Below, piece after piece: positions 10,064 through 18,456 of a stretch of 37,957 bases of DNA. A program made the position numbers and the translations under genes. Under the pieces are notes generated by a model. It made no database searches, was not told the origin of the DNA, and was given only the letters and a program-made list of their open reading frames with translations. Numbering within the stretch: position 1 is the first letter of the stretch; each line of letters opens with the position of its first letter. This stretch comes from Hyphomicrobiales bacterium (GTDB lineage: Bacteria; Pseudomonadota; Alphaproteobacteria; Rhizobiales; Rhizobiaceae). The DNA lies in contig JAAENI010000405.1 of the NCBI GenBank assembly GCA_024224595.1, forward strand, positions 1-37,957, given 5' to 3'.

Positions 10064-11368
10064 TTAGGGCCGGGTCTGGCCGGCACCATCAACCAGATAT
10101 TTGAAACTGGTGAGTTGTTCTACACCTACTGGTCCGCGCGCGTGCATCTTACCGGTGGCTATACCTATTTCTGCTCCCATACCGAACTCGCCACCATCTG
10201 CGAATTGGGTTGATGCATTATGAAGGAGAATGGCGGAATCAATATTATTGAAAAATGTTGCTACGGTATCCAAATCTTCGCAGACAATGGCTTCAGTATG
10301 GTTTGATGAGTATTGATTGATATGCGAGACCGCCCCTTCTACACCATCAACGATACCAGCAGTGATAATTGTATCGAGATATTCAGTTGTCCAATCATCT
10401 GATGTCGCCGGGGTGGTATTTTCGTAAAGTTTTTGAATTGTTTCATCGGCACGTATTAAACATCCGGCATCAACCAAAGCATCAAGGATTGGACAAAGGT
10501 GAGTTTTAATCGCATTTTTGTCGATTAACAGTGTTTCGGCAGATCCACATATTCCAGTCCTGCGCATTTTGGAGTTGATGACAATATCAATGGCCATCTG
10601 TAAATCTGCACTCTGATCAATATAAACATGACAAAGCCCTTCCAGATGGGCAAAAACTGGAACCCTGGCATCCTCCTGAACGCGGGCTACCAGTCCTTTT
10701 CCGCCACGTGGCACAATAACATCAATATTAGAATCCAGACCTTTTAACATTTCGCCCACGGCTGCACGATCAGTTGATGGAACCATCTGGATGGCATCCT
10801 CAGGCAATCCTGCCTGTTTGAGGCCATTTGTCATGCAAGCATGTATTTGTCTTGAAGTGTGGTATGAATCCGATCCGCCACGCAATATTACTGCATTTCC
10901 CGCCTTAAAACATAGTGCACCGGCATCAGCTGTAACATTCGGGCGACTTTCATAAATCACACCGATTACACCCAGTGGTGTACTTACCCGTTTTATATTC
11001 AGGCCATTTGGTCTATCCCATTGTGCGAGGATGCGCGAGACCGGATCATCCAGCTCAGCTATTTCCTTCAGGCCGTCGGCCATTGACCCAATGCGGTCAT
11101 TGTCCAGTTTTAGCCGGTCAAGAAATGCTGCTGTCATATCTGAATTTCGACCATTTTCCATGTCCATTGCGTTGGCATGCAGAATTTTTTCACGGTCAGC
11201 CTTGATGGCCTCGGACATATTGATCAATGCTGTATTTTTTAACTTTGCGGGAATCGTGGCGAGTATATTGGCAGCTTTGCGCGCTTTTCTTCCTAATTCG
11301 AGCATCTGTGCCTGCAATTGCTTGCCATCAATTTCATTGGAAGAGTTTATACTATCAAGCATTTTCAT
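10064..11368 (-). CDS. proA: Glutamate-5-semialdehyde dehydrogenase ProA
   Basis: Second step of proline synthesis: reduces gamma-glutamyl phosphate to glutamate semialdehyde with NADPH. The 434-residue aldehyde-dehydrogenase-fold protein has [20 protein letters not shown] (129-148), [31 protein letters not shown] and the predicted catalytic cysteine in [13 protein letters not shown] (Cys274). The start overlaps proB by 14 bp; a second ATG two codons later is equally possible. The overlap indicates translational coupling with proB, the enzyme that supplies its labile substrate. Confidence 0.97.
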   Translation of the reverse strand: MKMLDSINSSNEIDGKQLQAQMLELGRKARKAANILATIPAKLKNTALINMSEAIKADREKILHANAMDMENGRNSDMTAAFLDRLKLDNDRIGSMADGLKEIAELDDPVSRILAQWDRPNGLNIKRVSTPLGVIGVIYESRPNVTADAGALCFKAGNAVILRGGSDSYHTSRQIHACMTNGLKQAGLPEDAIQMVPSTDRAAVGEMLKGLDSNIDVIVPRGGKGLVARVQEDARVPVFAHLEGLCHVYIDQSADLQMAIDIVINSKMRRTGICGSAETLLIDKNAIKTHLCPILDALVDAGCLIRADETIQKLYENTTPATSDDWTTEYLDTIITAGIVDGVEGAVSHINQYSSNHTEAIVCEDLDTVATFFNNIDSAILLHNASTQFADGGEFGMGAEIGIATGKMHARGPVGVEQLTSFKYLVDGAGQTRP

Positions 11369-12497
11369 TATCCGGGCGGCTTGGGTCTTTCAAAATCATG
11401 TCATCACGGTGGATCATCTCGCTTCGTCCAGCGTATCCTAAAATTTTTGCAATGTCAGTGCTTCGTTTCCCAATGATCTTTTTGCAATTTTCAGTGTCGA
11501 AGGCAATCACACCCTGACCCAGCTCATTGCCATATTTGTCAGTAATGGACACCATATCACCACGGGAAAAATCACCATTCAAATTGACAACTCCTGCGGG
11601 CAACAGGCTTTTACCGTTTTTCAAGGCTGTGATCGCCCCATCATCTATTGCAATAGCTCCTTTGGTATTGAGTTGCCCTGATATCCATTTTTTCCGTGCA
11701 CTGCGAGGTGTACCGTTGGCATGGAACATTGTGTTGGGTACACCTTCGTCCAGAGCTCTCAATGGATTAAGCCGGGTGCCCGACGTAATAATCATTGCGG
11801 TGCCGTTATCACTGGCAATTCTGGCTGCGGATATCTTGGTGATCATTCCTCCCCGCGAAAGTTCGGTGCCAACATCGCCTGCCATCGCCTGGATTTCAGG
11901 TGTAATTTCTCTAACATTTTCTATCAATTGTGCGGCAGGATTTTGTAATGGTGGAGCCGTGTACAAGCCATCAATATCAGATAACAAAATCAGCAGATCA
12001 GCGCTCATCATCGTTGCAACGCGGGCAGCCAACCGGTCGTTGTCACCATAACGAATTTCGCTAGTGGCAACAGTATCATTCTCATTAATTATCGGAATTG
12101 CATCAAATTCGAGAAGGGTTCCAATTGTGGCGCGTGCGTTGAGATAACGTCGTCGTTCTTCAGTGTCGCCATAGGTTAGCAATATTTGTCCGGAATGAAC
12201 TCCGCGTGTTGCCAAGTTTGATGAAAATGTACTGGCCAGCACAATTTGTCCTGTGGCGGCAGCTGCCTGATATTCTTCCAGCTTTAATACGCCCTTTGGC
12301 AGTTTTAATACTGTTCTGCCAAGAGCAATTGCACCAGAAGATACAATAAGAACATCGCAACCGGTCTGTTTCAGATTGACAACATCGTCCAGCAAAGACT
12401 GGAGCCAGGAGACCTTTAGACCCGTATTATTGTCGACAAGAAGCGAAGAACCCAACTTAATTACAATACGCCGGTACGAAGATAAACTGATGCTCAT
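11355..12497 (-). CDS. proB: Glutamate 5-kinase ProB
   Basis: First and feedback-controlled step of proline synthesis: phosphorylates glutamate at the gamma carboxylate. From the chosen start it is 380 residues: an amino-acid kinase domain ([13 protein letters not shown] near the N-terminus, [44 protein letters not shown]) and a C-terminal PUA domain (about 290-370). A longer frame begins at 12518, but the ATG at 12497 makes an exact ATGA overlap with the obgE stop codon and gives the normal N-terminus, so I prefer it. Confidence 0.95.
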   Translation of the reverse strand: MSISLSSYRRIVIKLGSSLLVDNNTGLKVSWLQSLLDDVVNLKQTGCDVLIVSSGAIALGRTVLKLPKGVLKLEEYQAAAATGQIVLASTFSSNLATRGVHSGQILLTYGDTEERRRYLNARATIGTLLEFDAIPIINENDTVATSEIRYGDNDRLAARVATMMSADLLILLSDIDGLYTAPPLQNPAAQLIENVREITPEIQAMAGDVGTELSRGGMITKISAARIASDNGTAMIITSGTRLNPLRALDEGVPNTMFHANGTPRSARKKWISGQLNTKGAIAIDDGAITALKNGKSLLPAGVVNLNGDFSRGDMVSITDKYGNELGQGVIAFDTENCKKIIGKRSTDIAKILGYAGRSEMIHRDDMILKDPSRPDNENA

Positions 12498-13540
12498 CGG
12501 TCTACAACTGATTGCCACCTGTTATCCTCAACAGGTTTTTCTTCCGCCCTTTTCGACACTAGTATTTCTGCCGATAATTGTCGCAAAGCCACATCAACAC
12601 CTTCATGACTAACCGATGATAATTCAATAACCGGTTTTCCGGACTCCCTGGTCAATTCATTAACCAATCTGGTACGTTCCTTATCTGATAAAACGTCACA
12701 TTTGGAAAGTGCCACCAGTTCAGGCTTTTCCGCCAAGCCCTGTCCATAAGCTTTCACTTCTTTTCGAACAGTTTGGTAGGCCTGGGTGACATTTTCTTCG
12801 GTGGCTGAAATCAGATGGAGTAAAACGCGGGTACGCTCAACGTGACCCAGAAATTTATCACCGATGCCGGTTCCCAGATGCGCGCCTTCAATCAATCCTG
12901 GAATATCGGCAATAACAAACTCCCGGCTGTCAATGCGGGCAACGCCGAGATTGGGGTGAAGTGTTGTAAATGGATAATCGGCAATTTTTGGTTTGGCCGC
13001 GGATGAACTGGCAAGAAATGTCGATTTTCCGGCATTGGGAAGGCCTAGCAATCCGGCGTCAGCAATTAATTTCAAGCGAAGCCAAATGGTACGTTCAATG
13101 CCAGGTTGTCCGGGATTGGCATGGCGCGGAGCCTGATTCGTGGAAGATTTGAAATGCGCATTGCCAAAGCCTCCATTGCCGCCTTTTGCCAACAGAAACC
13201 GTTGACCAATACTGGTAAGATCGGCGATCAGGGTTTCATTGTCTTCTTCATAAACTTGGGTACCTTCGGGTACTTTTAGAACAATATCATCACCATTGGC
13301 GCCATAGCGATTGCGGCCCATTCCGTGTATGCCGGTTTTTGCTTTGAAGTGCTGCTGATAACGGTAGTCGATCAATGTGTTGAGTCCATTGACCACCTCA
13401 GCCCAGACTGATCCGCCTTTGCCGCCATTGCCACCATCAGGTCCCCCTAGAGCTACATATTTTTCACGATGAAATGAAACGCACCCTGCGCCACCATTGC
13501 CTGATTTTATGAATACCCTTGCGGAATCCAGAAATTTCAT
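12494..13540 (-). CDS. obgE: GTPase ObgE/CgtA
   Basis: Essential Obg-family GTPase linked to 50S assembly and stress responses. The 348-residue protein has the glycine-rich Obg fold (about residues 1-158, with [11 protein letters not shown]-like [13 protein letters not shown] and [14 protein letters not shown]). The G domain follows: P-loop GLPNAGKST (166-174), G2 around DYPFTT, G3 DIPGLIEGA (212-220), G4 SKCD and G5 SSVS. It lacks a long acidic C-terminal tail. It forms the usual run obgE-proB-proA with overlapping reading frames. Confidence 0.97.
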   Translation of the reverse strand: MKFLDSARVFIKSGNGGAGCVSFHREKYVALGGPDGGNGGKGGSVWAEVVNGLNTLIDYRYQQHFKAKTGIHGMGRNRYGANGDDIVLKVPEGTQVYEEDNETLIADLTSIGQRFLLAKGGNGGFGNAHFKSSTNQAPRHANPGQPGIERTIWLRLKLIADAGLLGLPNAGKSTFLASSSAAKPKIADYPFTTLHPNLGVARIDSREFVIADIPGLIEGAHLGTGIGDKFLGHVERTRVLLHLISATEENVTQAYQTVRKEVKAYGQGLAEKPELVALSKCDVLSDKERTRLVNELTRESGKPVIELSSVSHEGVDVALRQLSAEILVSKRAEEKPVEDNRWQSVVDR

Positions 13541-13610
13541 GGGTTCGATCCAACGTAATTAGGAAATGAGCAATCGAGGAAAGTTCAAGTAATATTACAT
13601 GATATTCAAT

Positions 13611-14195
13611 TCAGGCAGCCAAAGCTTTCATCCAACTCGAGCGAGAAATACGGAATTTGTCAATCTTCTGTTTTTTGCTTAGCGTTTTGGAAAATACGTC
13701 TTCCGATTTCCAGAGATATCCGCCACATTTTTCGATCACTCTGCGCGAAGCATCGTTGATCGACATGCATGATGCCATCATGGTATCACGAGAGGTAGTT
13801 TTGAAAAATAAATCAATCAACGCCCGTGCTGCCTCAGTTGCATAACCTTGGCCCCAATAGGGTTCGCCCAGCCAATAGCCTATATATGGATGTTCATGCA
13901 CACCGGATGCATCATGTAGACCGCACACACCGATAAAACGGCCATTATCCGATTTGGTGATGGCGAAGGTACAGCCAAATTCTGTATCGCTGGATATCTT
14001 CTTGAGAAAATCACGCGCATCCGTGTCATAATACGGATAGGGCATACGAGCCAGATTTTTGGCAATTTCATAATTATTGGCCAGCAGCGCTATGTCCTCA
14101 GCATCATCGTGATGGGGTTGACGAAGTACAAGACGATCGGTTGTCAATATTTCACATTTAATATCGCAAACTCTGTTCATTTCAGTCACTTGCAT
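13611..14195 (-). CDS. GNAT family N-acetyltransferase (RimJ-like)
   Basis: A GNAT acetyltransferase of the RimJ/RimL-type group, which acetylates protein N-termini or small molecules with acetyl-CoA. It shows TDRLVLRQPHHDDAEDIALL, FAITKSDNGRFIGVCGL, the acetyl-CoA loop YWLGEPYWGQGYATEAARAL and NDASRRVIEKCGG. The frame stays open upstream to a TTG at 14255, but that extension runs through the rpmA terminator hairpin. The ATG at 14195, with GGAG just upstream, is the likely start and gives 194 residues. It lies between rpmA and obgE, a common place for GNAT genes in Hyphomicrobiales. The substrate is unknown. Confidence 0.9.
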   Translation of the reverse strand: MQVTEMNRVCDIKCEILTTDRLVLRQPHHDDAEDIALLANNYEIAKNLARMPYPYYDTDARDFLKKISSDTEFGCTFAITKSDNGRFIGVCGLHDASGVHEHPYIGYWLGEPYWGQGYATEAARALIDLFFKTTSRDTMMASCMSINDASRRVIEKCGGYLWKSEDVFSKTLSKKQKIDKFRISRSSWMKALAA

Positions 14196-14208
14196 ATTCT
14201 CCAAATTC

Positions 14209-14239
14209 AAAAAGGGGAGGCGGTGTCCCGTCTCCCCTT
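14209..14239 (-). terminator. Rho-independent terminator of rplU-rpmA
   Basis: On the minus strand the arms GGGGAG (14237-14232) and CTCCCC (14219-14214) enclose an inner CGG/CCG pairing with a GACA loop. The stem is followed directly by TTTTT (14213-14209). This is a canonical intrinsic terminator about 60 nt after the rpmA stop codon. It separates the ribosomal-protein operon from the GNAT-obgE genes. Confidence 0.85.
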
Positions 14240-14300
14240 GAAATCTGGTTTTCAAATTTCACCGGGTCATCGGGACGCCGGCTTTGCTTGAAAGTTCCGG

Positions 14301-14567
14301 CTATTGAGTTGCCTGATTTGGCATCACAGATACATATGTTCGGCCATTGGCTTTTTTCTGGAATGCCACATTACCCGGCGCGGTAGCAAAAATCGTATGA
14401 TCTTTACCAATACCGACATTTGAACCCGGGTGCCATTTGGTGCCGCGTTGGCGAAGAATGATGTTGCCTGAAATAACCGCCTCACCACCAAATTTTTTTA
14501 CGCCAAGGCGTTTGGAGTTTGAATCGCGACCGTTACGGGACGAACCACCAGCTTTCTTGTGTGCCAT
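14301..14567 (-). CDS. rpmA: 50S ribosomal protein L27
   Basis: An 88-residue ribosomal protein whose N-terminal tail reaches the peptidyl-transferase centre. [20 protein letters not shown] is the family N-terminus, followed by [23 protein letters not shown] and [25 protein letters not shown] stretch ahead of the ATG supplies the ribosome binding site. It is 45 bp downstream of rplU, as in nearly all bacteria. Confidence 0.98.
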   Translation of the reverse strand: MAHKKAGGSSRNGRDSNSKRLGVKKFGGEAVISGNIILRQRGTKWHPGSNVGIGKDHTIFATAPGNVAFQKKANGRTYVSVMPNQATQ

Positions 14568-14612
14568 GATACAGTCTCCTTTGTTATCTGTTTCGAGCGT
14601 TAAATTATGTTA

Positions 14613-15293
14613 TTATTTTTTGGCTGCAGCAGCATTTTGATTTGATTGTGCGCGAGGCGGTTTACCAGCCAAAAGTTCTTTTGCCTGTTTAACCCATTCA
14701 TCGCGTTCCGTGCGGCCACCTAATTTCAACTCATCATCAAGCTCAGTCAGTTTTTTGGCACTTAACCTAGATAGTTCTTTAAGCGAGGTTATTCCAACAC
14801 CATTCAACTTTTTCTCAAGTGCCGGACCTACGCCACCAATCAGCTTGATATCATCAACAATCTGAGTTTCAACTACATCGGTCTTTGGAGCAGATTTGGC
14901 TTTGGTAGTTGAAGGCGTGGTTTCTGTTTTATCAGTCGATAGTGGTGCTTTTTTTGCAACCGCCTTCTTTGGTTTCGCCCCACCTGTTAAAATTTCTGCG
15001 ATACGAACTGTTGTCAAGTGCTGACGATGACCAATTGTGCGACGTGAATTTTGGCGGCGACGTTTTTTGAAAGCGATAATTTTGCGTGTACGGCCTTGGG
15101 TAACAACTTCAGCTGTTACCAGTGCGCCATCTACAAATGGTGCGCCGATCGTGGTATCGCTGCCGACACCAACCATCATCACTTCACCAAATTCCACAAT
15201 GTCACCTGCATCGCCAGGCAATTTTTCAATCTTTAACAAATCATCGGCGGCAACGCGATATTGTTTACCACCGGTTTTAATGACTGCGAACAT
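14613..15293 (-). CDS. rplU: 50S ribosomal protein L21 with C-terminal helix-hairpin-helix extension
   Basis: The first 100 or so residues are a standard L21 ([51 protein letters not shown]), a 23S rRNA-binding protein. The chosen ATG at 15293 has AAAAGGA upstream and the conserved N-terminus; a longer frame from 15320 is unlikely. Beyond L21 is a linker rich in Lys, Ala, Ser and Thr. It is followed by a helix-hairpin-helix-like domain (about residues 143-210: [48 protein letters not shown]). Such extensions are known from Hyphomicrobiales L21 proteins; their function is not established. Total 226 residues against about 103 for E. coli L21. Confidence 0.95.
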   Translation of the reverse strand: MFAVIKTGGKQYRVAADDLLKIEKLPGDAGDIVEFGEVMMVGVGSDTTIGAPFVDGALVTAEVVTQGRTRKIIAFKKRRRQNSRRTIGHRQHLTTVRIAEILTGGAKPKKAVAKKAPLSTDKTETTPSTTKAKSAPKTDVVETQIVDDIKLIGGVGPALEKKLNGVGITSLKELSRLSAKKLTELDDELKLGGRTERDEWVKQAKELLAGKPPRAQSNQNAAAAKK

Positions 15294-15435
15294 CTTTTTT
15301 CCTTTTGGTTCACTATTCAACTCTCGACATCCAAATCCTGTTTGACAGGTTGAATGACGGGTTGTCTTTTTGTCAGTCGGTTAGTTTTCTGTTCAAATAG
15401 GCATTAATTACCAGTTTGCAACAGCCTAAAAACAA

Positions 15436-15458
15436 CGGCGCAGGAGATTCCTACGCCG
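15436..15458 (-). promoter_or_regulatory. Leader hairpin with T-run upstream of rplU
   Basis: The arms CGGCG-t-AGGA and TCCT-g-CGCCG (minus strand) form a nine-pair stem with one internal mismatch and an ATC loop. TTGTTTTT follows within three nt (15435-15428). It lies about 145 nt before the rplU start and just downstream of the predicted promoter, so it would be near the 5' end of the transcript. This is the layout of a transcription attenuator or autogenous L21 leader; that reading is inference. Confidence 0.5.
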
Positions 15459-15470
15459 GTTACAAATTCG

Positions 15471-15499
15471 AAATAGCCTAAAACCATAGCATAAGTCAA
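15471..15499 (-). promoter_or_regulatory. rplU: Predicted sigma-70 promoter of rplU-rpmA
   Basis: The minus strand reads TTGACT (15499-15494), a 17-nt spacer, then CTATTT (15476-15471). This fits the alphaproteobacterial TTGAC-N17-CTAT housekeeping consensus. Transcription would begin near 15464, placing the leader hairpin at the very 5' end and giving a 5' leader of about 170 nt. Confidence 0.55.
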
Positions 15500-15560
15500 G
15501 ATGCAAATATTGCTATTGAACGATTGTGATTTTTGGTACAATTGATTAGATAGACTCTAT

Positions 15561-15650
15561 GGAGAGGTGCCAGAGTGGTCGAATGGGGCGGTCTCGAAAA
15601 CCGTTGAGCTTTTACGAGTTCCCAGGGTTCGAATCCCTGTCTCTCCGCCA
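15561..15650 (+). tRNA. tRNA-Ser (anticodon CGA)
   Basis: A 90-nt class II tRNA with encoded CCA. The 7-bp acceptor pairs GGAGAGG with TCTCTCC (last pair G-U), the discriminator is G, and the T arm CAGGG-TTCGAAT-CCCTG is perfect. The anticodon loop CTCGAAA carries CGA at 15595-15597, reading the serine codon UCG. A long variable arm follows the anticodon stem (about 15605-15620). It is on the plus strand, opposite to rplU, and marks the change from housekeeping genes to catabolic genes. Confidence 0.95.
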
Positions 15651-15861
15651 GTTGGTCAAGGTTGGACTTTTTGCAGAGTGAAACACGATAATACCCAATA
15701 AGCTTATTTGGCGGCAGTCGTTTCGATGAAACGATGAGAGCCACTAATGTTAGAAGTTCTCCCGCTTTCCGTGCCAAGGTTTAATGCATTATAGATATCT
15801 TGGTATTCCTGTCATCTGGATACGCAACTGGCGCGCAACTGCTTGTGACAGGTAATGAAGT
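15651..15861. other. Intergenic region between tRNA-Ser and the GlxA-type regulator
   Basis: I see no gene here. A 7-bp hairpin lies at 15718-15734 (TCGTTTC, loop GAT, GAAACGA) without a T-run. No copy of the tRNA 3' end and no integrase were found, so there is no sign of an attachment site. Confidence 0.4.
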
Positions 15862-16830
15862 TTACCGTCGGGCTTGTGATGGGGGTTTGCCGAAATAGGC
15901 GGTGTATGTGCGGGAAAAATGAGACGATCCGGAAAATCCGGTTGCAAGCGCAATTTCAGTTAAGGTCAATGAAGAATTGACCAACAGTTTTTGTGAGTTT
16001 TCCAGCCGCAATTCACGATAATATTTCATGATGGACCGACCGAGTTTTTGGATGAAAAGCCTGTTTAACTGTCTGGGTGAAATTTCGGCTATTGATGCAA
16101 GATGGTTCAGTGTCAACGGGTCTGCAATATGACTTTCCATCATCTGAACCGAACTAAGAATGGCGTTATTGGTCGAACCGACACGTTCCGCAAGACTACC
16201 TCTTTGGGCACTGAATGAGGGGCGAATTTCAGTATGTAGAAACCACTCACTGACCGACCGGGCAAAGCTCGTTCCGTGATGCTGGGCTATCAGCGCGTGG
16301 GTTAAATCCAGCGCCGTTGTTCCACCCGCACAAGTCACCCGATCACGATCAATGACATATAGCGTTCGTTCGATCAAAAGGGATGGCAGTATTTCGGCGA
16401 GCATTTTTTCATGTTCCCAGTGTAGCGTCATTCTGCGGCCATTCATCAGTCCAGCACGGGCCAGAATTACCGGTCCACCAGATACTCCACCAAGGCGCAG
16501 ACCTGTTCTGGCCATGCGGCGTAACCAATTCATCACTTTTTCATCGTTGAATGAAAGCGGGTCTCCACCGGCAACAACAAACAAATAATCCAATTTCAGA
16601 ATTTCACCGACCGTTGCCGAGGGAACGATATTAGCTGCTCCGGAACTTTGAACCGGGTTATCATTCACACCAATATCGATGATCTCATAAAGGCTGTTCT
16701 CGCTGAGCCGATTAGCCCCGCGAAATGGCTCTGCCAGTGATGCATATGACATCATTGCAAAGCCCTCAATGGACAAAATGCCAATTCTTACAGGTGCGTG
16801 GAAATTTTCATCAATATCCATTTTAGACAT
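15862..16830 (-). CDS. GlxA family AraC-type transcriptional regulator (SouR/GbdR-like)
   Basis: A 322-residue regulator. The N-terminal DJ-1/PfpI-like (class I glutamine amidotransferase fold) sensor domain spans about residues 14-185, with IGILSIEGFAMMSYASLAEP, FVVAGGD, GGVSGGPVILARAGLMNGRR and VTCAGGTTALDLTHALI. The C-terminal AraC domain with two helix-turn-helix units spans about 225-320 (LASIAEISPRQLNRLFIQKL and LTEIALATGFSGSSHFSRTY). Pseudomonas SouR, GbdR and CdhR belong to this family and respond to sarcosine, betaine or dimethylglycine, and carnitine. Divergence from soxBDAG, with only 75 bp between the starts, suggests it controls that operon. The effector is inferred from context only. 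Confidence 0.88.
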   Translation of the reverse strand: MSKMDIDENFHAPVRIGILSIEGFAMMSYASLAEPFRGANRLSENSLYEIIDIGVNDNPVQSSGAANIVPSATVGEILKLDYLFVVAGGDPLSFNDEKVMNWLRRMARTGLRLGGVSGGPVILARAGLMNGRRMTLHWEHEKMLAEILPSLLIERTLYVIDRDRVTCAGGTTALDLTHALIAQHHGTSFARSVSEWFLHTEIRPSFSAQRGSLAERVGSTNNAILSSVQMMESHIADPLTLNHLASIAEISPRQLNRLFIQKLGRSIMKYYRELRLENSQKLLVNSSLTLTEIALATGFSGSSHFSRTYTAYFGKPPSQARR

Positions 16831-16905
16831 GTTATTGTCTGTTTTGGTAAAGTCAACATGGACGAAATAGTCAATGCTCCAGCCAAATCAATCGGGAATT
16901 AATAG
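16831..16905. promoter_or_regulatory. Divergent promoter region, glxA-type regulator / soxBDAG
   Basis: The 75-bp space between divergent starts holds two direct copies of AGTCAA (16851-16856 and 16869-16874) 18 bp apart. On the other strand they read TTGACT. Spacing near 18-21 bp is what an AraC-family protein with two helix-turn-helix units could contact. A similar pair lies in the other GlxA-type divergent region near 35804. No confident -10/-35 could be assigned. Confidence 0.35.
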
Positions 16906-18156
16906 ATGCGGTATTCTGCGTTCAAGGTATTTCTTCAAGGTTTGACCGGCAATAAGGGTTGGCAGCCAATGTGGCGGGAACCGGAGCCAAAGGCTGAATA
17001 TGACGTTGTCATCATTGGTGGCGGAGGTCATGGATTGGCAACCGCGTACTATTTGGCAAAAGAATTTGGTATCTCCAATATTGCGGTTGTTGAAAAGGGC
17101 TGGATTGGATCTGGCAATGTTGGTCGTAACACAACGATTATTCGTTCAAACTACATGCTGCCTGGGAATGAACCATTTTACGAACTTTCCCTGAGGCTCT
17201 GGGAAGGGCTGGAACAGGAATTCAACTATAATGCGATGATTTCGCAACGCTCAATTCTCAATATATATCATTCAGATGCCCAACGAGATCAATTTGTAAG
17301 ACGGGCAAATGCAATGTTGCTGGCAGGAGCGGATGCGGAAATGGCAGACGCAGATCAATTACGCAAAGAACTGCCTTTTCTTGATTTCGACAATTCACGA
17401 TTTCCGATCAAGGGCGGCATGTTTCAACGCCGTGGCGGAACGGTGCGTCATGATGCCGTTGCCTGGGGCTATGCACGTGGTGCTGATAGTCATGGGGTCG
17501 ATATTATTCAAAATTGTGAAGTTACAGGGATCAACATTGAAAATGGTACCTGTCAGGGTGTTCAGACATCTCGAGGAATTATCAAAGCTAAAAAAGTCGC
17601 GGTTTGTGTTGCGGGTTTATCAGGGCGGGTAATGTCTTATGCAGGCATGCGATTACCCATCGAAAGTCATGTATTGCAGGCGTTTGTGACCGAGGGGTTG
17701 AAGCCGGTTATTCCTGGAGTAATTACCTTTGGCGCGGGTCATTTTTACGTCAGTCAGTCAGATAAAGGTGGTCTGGTTTTCGGTGGCGACATTGATGGGT
17801 ATAACACATATGCCCAGCGGGGTAACTTGCCGGTTGTTGAGGACGTCGCTGAAAGTGGCATGGCGATTATGCCGATGATTGGGCGTGCGAGACTATTGCG
17901 TAGCTGGGGTGGTGTAATGGATATGTCGATGGATGGATCGCCTTTTATCGATAAAACGCATATTGACGGACTTTATTTTAACGGTGGCTGGTGTTATGGC
18001 GGATTCAAGGCCACGCCGGCCAGCGGATATTGTTACGCCCATTTGCTGGCTAAAGACGTTCCGCACTCAACTGCAACAGAATTTCGCCTTGATCGATTCA
18101 GGCGTGGCCACCTGATCGATGAAAAAGGTCAGGGCGCTCAACCTAATCTTCACTAA
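16906..18156 (+). CDS. soxB: Sarcosine oxidase subunit beta
   Basis: Catalytic flavin subunit of heterotetrameric sarcosine oxidase, which oxidises sarcosine (N-methylglycine) to glycine and passes the methyl group to tetrahydrofolate with H2O2 release. The 416-residue product has the dinucleotide fold VVIIGGGGHGLATAYYLAKE (34-53), the ring GSGNVGRNTTIIRSNY and the motif RHDAVAWGYA, whose His182 is likely the covalent FMN site by family analogy. The C-terminus has GFKATPASGYCYAHL. It closely resembles the rhizobial SoxB sequences I recall. It begins the operon soxB-soxD-soxA-soxG. N-methylglutamate dehydrogenase subunits share this architecture, but no gmaS or mgs genes are nearby. Confidence 0.94.
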   Translation: MRYSAFKVFLQGLTGNKGWQPMWREPEPKAEYDVVIIGGGGHGLATAYYLAKEFGISNIAVVEKGWIGSGNVGRNTTIIRSNYMLPGNEPFYELSLRLWEGLEQEFNYNAMISQRSILNIYHSDAQRDQFVRRANAMLLAGADAEMADADQLRKELPFLDFDNSRFPIKGGMFQRRGGTVRHDAVAWGYARGADSHGVDIIQNCEVTGINIENGTCQGVQTSRGIIKAKKVAVCVAGLSGRVMSYAGMRLPIESHVLQAFVTEGLKPVIPGVITFGAGHFYVSQSDKGGLVFGGDIDGYNTYAQRGNLPVVEDVAESGMAIMPMIGRARLLRSWGGVMDMSMDGSPFIDKTHIDGLYFNGGWCYGGFKATPASGYCYAHLLAKDVPHSTATEFRLDRFRRGHLIDEKGQGAQPNLH

Positions 18157-18168
18157 AGGAGGGGAAAC

Positions 18169-18456
18169 ATGATTATCGAGCATCCACTTCTTGGCCCTAG
18201 AGACATGGCTGAATTTGTTTATCTGGGCGATGCTGCCTTAATAAATCGACCTGATTGGCAGGACCCGGATGCGGCAAATAAATATTATGAATATCAGTAT
18301 TTGCGAGACAATCCGGCAGGCCTTCACCGGGAATTGTGGTATCATGAACAAGGGGACAGGTCTTGGCTTGTAGTGACCCGTGATACCCTGACCCATGAAA
18401 TCACCAATGTCGAACTGGCACGTGATGTGGCTGTTGAAGAGGGGCGTAGTCGATGA
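18169..18456 (+). CDS. soxD: Sarcosine oxidase subunit delta, zinc-ligand-poor variant
   Basis: A 95-residue small subunit between soxB and soxA with AAAGGAGGGG just before the ATG. The core YEYQYLRDNPAGLHRELWYH and VVTRDTLTHEI is the SoxD fold signature. In characterised SoxD two N-terminal cysteines (CPYC), one His and one later Cys bind zinc. Here the N-terminus reads IEHPLLGPRD, with no cysteine. The His of LWYHEQGDRSW is kept, but the Cys after it is Asp. Three of four ligands therefore appear lost, and the protein contains no cysteine. The end overlaps soxA by 4 bp (ATGA). The assignment is secure from context and core motifs. Confidence 0.9.
   Translation: MIIEHPLLGPRDMAEFVYLGDAALINRPDWQDPDAANKYYEYQYLRDNPAGLHRELWYHEQGDRSWLVVTRDTLTHEITNVELARDVAVEEGRSR

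Noticed and set aside
11527-12051. A 174-codon plus-strand frame opposite proB
   Set aside because: It lies wholly inside proB on the other strand; proB has full family motifs, so this is a shadow frame.
15496-15777. A 93-codon minus-strand frame containing AERQGFEPWELVKAQRFSRP
   Set aside because: It is the antisense translation of tRNA-Ser, a well-known false gene call; the tRNA structure is complete.
15561-15861. tRNA-Ser as the edge of a genomic island
   Set aside because: Gene content changes from core to catabolic here, but I found no integrase and no repeated tRNA 3' end in the window, and base composition does not change visibly.
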